This document shows, piece after piece, positions 31,633 to 31,776 of a stretch of DNA of 31,776 nucleotides (its first letter is position 1; every line of letters starts with the position of its first letter). Made by a program: the position numbers and the translations under genes. The DNA comes from a virus. The notes under the pieces are model-generated. The model did not search any database and was not told where the DNA came from. It worked only from the letters and a program-made list of their open reading frames with translations. The DNA lies in the IMG/VR virus record IMGVR_UViG_3300025130_000027, positions 1 through 31,776 of that record. One strand, given 5' to 3'.

Positions 31633-31776
31633 TTACTTTACATATTGGAGTGAAACATCTGTATTTATCCTATTCCTAACTACACACTCAGCATAAGATA
31701 GTGAACATAATCCCGTAGCAGCAATAAACAACTCATCACGGCTTACCATAGTTGCTACTATATCTTTGTGTGAATT
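31633..31776 (-). CDS. Hypothetical early protein, possibly 5' partial
   Basis: The minus frame is open from the window edge to a TAA at 31633-31635. It has an ATG at 31749 (38 residues: MVSRDELFIAATGLCSLSYA ...), but the frame is open upstream too, so the true start may lie outside the window. It is in the same direction as the early operon and spaced 29 bases from the next start. No family recognised. Confidence 0.35.
   Translation of the reverse strand, partial: NSHKDIVATMVSRDELFIAATGLCSLSYAECVVRNRINTDVSLQYVK

Larger units (their letters stand above)
423..31776. mobile_element. Mu-like transposable prophage (right-end side; left end outside window)
   Basis: The junction with host DNA is placed at about 423, where carboxyltransferase homology stops and TGTTTATAATC begins; Mu-family ends start with TG. 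Transposase-site repeats follow within 100 bases. Inside are MuA- and MuB-like genes, terminase, portal, MuF, gpG, capsid, protease, tail and lysis genes. The transposase lies at the far end from this junction, so by Mu convention this junction is the phage right end (attR) and the left end lies past 31776. The exact first base is uncertain by a few bases, because the host TGT Cys codon and the phage TGT coincide and the target duplication at the other end is not visible. Confidence 0.93.

Noticed and set aside
1-31776. CRISPR array, complete tRNA or rRNA genes
   Set aside because: No regularly spaced repeats and no complete cloverleaf were found; the only tRNA-like signal is the incomplete element at 31348-31390.

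Overview
This window is most of a Mu-like (transposable) prophage sitting in the chromosome of a Bacteroidales bacterium. Four things point there: a MuA-type DDE transposase beside a MuB-type AAA+ ATPase; Mu-type head genes (gp27/28-like terminase, DUF1320 gp36-like, DUF935 portal, gpF, gpG, gp37-like); families typical of Bacteroidetes phages (DUF4494, DUF3164-like, GemA-like); and Bacteroides-type -7 boxes (TAnnTTTG) with A-rich start contexts instead of strong Shine-Dalgarno sites. No integrase is present. No contractile sheath or baseplate wedge genes are seen, so this looks like a transposable siphovirus (Mu replication with a long flexible tail).

Layout. Bases 1-422 are host DNA: a biotin-dependent carboxyltransferase gene (pyruvate carboxylase subunit B / oxaloacetate decarboxylase alpha type) cut off in mid-domain. 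The prophage begins at about 423 with TGTTTA and three spaced transposase-site repeats (434-515). From there inward: a D12 adenine methylase and a self-contained lipoprotein 'moron' (0.6-2.1 kb); tail fibres, tail-tip protein, distal tail protein, tape measure, frameshifted tail chaperone and tail tube (2.1-13.8 kb); lysis genes (13.8-14.9 kb); and the capsid and ClpP-type protease (14.9-17.1 kb). All of these are on the minus strand. The packaging/head block (TerS, TerL, gp36-like, portal, MuF, gpG, gp37-like; 17.3-23.5 kb) is on the plus strand, so head genes are split across a divergent promoter region at 17147-17330. A minus-strand toxin/ImmA-type pair (23.5-25.0 kb) converges on this block at a perfect 31-bp inverted repeat. 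The early operon (25.5-31.6 kb, minus) holds transposase, MuB, a second P-loop ATPase, a GemA-like protein and small unknown genes. The phage left end, repressor and other half of the host gene lie beyond base 31776.

How it works together. The early operon replicates the phage by transposition. A small gene with its own promoter (25105-25368) sits where Mu keeps its middle/late activators. The head block and the capsid/tail/lysis block are then expressed outward from about 17.2 kb. The tail and lysis region (about 6.8-14.9 kb) looks by eye more GC-rich and uses different codons from the rest, which suggests module exchange.

The most notable signals are: a textbook -1 frameshift signal at the portal 3' end that would fuse portal to a MuF protein carrying a toxin-like C-terminal domain; a probable small RNA antisense to the MuF 3' end; a tRNA T-arm/acceptor-like element just ahead of the transposase; an in-frame fusion of a spanin-like lysis gene to the tail tube gene; and the 31-bp palindrome that gives two convergent proteins the same C-terminus.
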